Source of the DNA: Caryophanales bacterium UBA3935 | Lineage (GTDB): Bacteria > Bacillota_I > Bacilli_A > ML615J-28 > CAG-698 | Assembly: GCA_002385755.1 (NCBI GenBank) | Contig: DGED01000011.1 | Span: 2,291-9,302 of the forward strand | Length of the DNA: 7,012 bases | Direction: 5' to 3' | Shown here: positions 6,747-7,012 of the stretch, in pieces | Layout of the letters: each line of letters opens with the position of its first letter | How positions within the stretch are numbered: the first letter of the stretch is position 1 | Made by a program: the position numbers and the translations under genes | The notes under the pieces: model-generated | The model's database searches: none | What the model saw: only the letters and a program-made list of their open reading frames with translations | Told to the model about the DNA's origin: nothing

Positions 6747-7012
6747 CTATTGGAGGTTTGATCTGAATTCTGTCAATCTATCCTTCTGATCGGGCGTCAG
6801 ATTGTCGGGATCATAGGTTTTAAACTCCGCGAAATAATCCAGGGCGTCTTCGACCCAAGCTTCGAGTTCCGAGCGAATTTCTTCAACTTCCTCGACCGTC
6901 GCGTCGATCAGGCCTTCTTCGGCCAACTCAGCGAAACGATCAAAGAAAATGTCGATAAATTCTTCAATCTTCGTCTCGTTATCGGTATAGAAGGGCTCCA
7001 GGAATTTGGCGA
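6747..7012 (-). CDS. C-terminal part of an acidic, helical protein of unknown function
   Basis: The last 87 codons of a minus-strand gene enter from the right edge (first whole codon GCC at 7010-7008) and end at TAG 6747-6749. I do not recognise the family. The visible part is very acidic: 26 Asp/Glu against 8 Lys/Arg. It appears to consist of amphipathic helices, for example KIEEFIDIFFDRFAELAEEG (residues 14-33 of the visible part) and VEEVEEIRSELEAWVEDALD (39-58). There is no membrane span and no cysteine. G/C-ending codons and the glutamate-rich, regularly spaced hydrophobic pattern look like real coding sequence, and the terminator 10 bases past the stop supports this frame. It could be the tail of a cytoplasmic or secreted protein; the missing N-terminus would decide. 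Confidence 0.75.
   Translation of the reverse strand, partial: AKFLEPFYTDNETKIEEFIDIFFDRFAELAEEGLIDATVEEVEEIRSELEAWVEDALDYFAEFKTYDPDNLTPDQKDRLTEFRSNLQ

Overview
The window reads as an ordinary chromosomal segment of a Gram-positive-type bacterium. All four genes lie on the minus strand. The central gene is a full-length PolC, the replicative DNA polymerase III alpha subunit typical of Bacillota (including Mollicutes-like lineages) and found in a few other phyla. TGG encodes tryptophan and the two long reading frames contain no in-frame TGA, so the standard genetic code fits. Shine-Dalgarno sites are clear. Coding DNA has roughly balanced base composition with many G/C-ending codons, while the gaps are strongly AT-rich. 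My best guess is an uncultured or less-studied Bacillota/Bacilli lineage; I cannot place it further.

Reading in the direction of transcription (right to left): the right edge holds the C-terminal 87 codons of an acidic, helical protein of unknown function (6747-7012). A strong rho-independent terminator follows it (6708-6736). A short promoter region with an extended -10 box then drives a YtcJ-like metal-dependent amidohydrolase (5124-6656). After a 45-bp gap with no terminator comes polC (594-5078), probably on the same transcript. About 100 bp of very AT-rich DNA follows. It carries a near-consensus sigma-A-type promoter, a perfect 6-bp inverted repeat in the leader and a good ribosome binding site. 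Next is the first 164 codons of a Bax inhibitor-1/YccA-family membrane protein, which runs off the left edge.

The genes do not form an obvious pathway: a replication enzyme sits between a probable catabolic or salvage hydrolase and a small multi-pass membrane protein. Every gap is under 110 bp, so no stretch over 300 bases lacks a gene. I found no mobile element, CRISPR array, tRNA or rRNA, and no convincing new biological system. The items worth a second look are small: the leader hairpin ahead of the Bax-inhibitor gene, an enlarged zinc-binding insert and a short tandem repeat in PolC, the choice of polC start codon, and the unidentified acidic protein.
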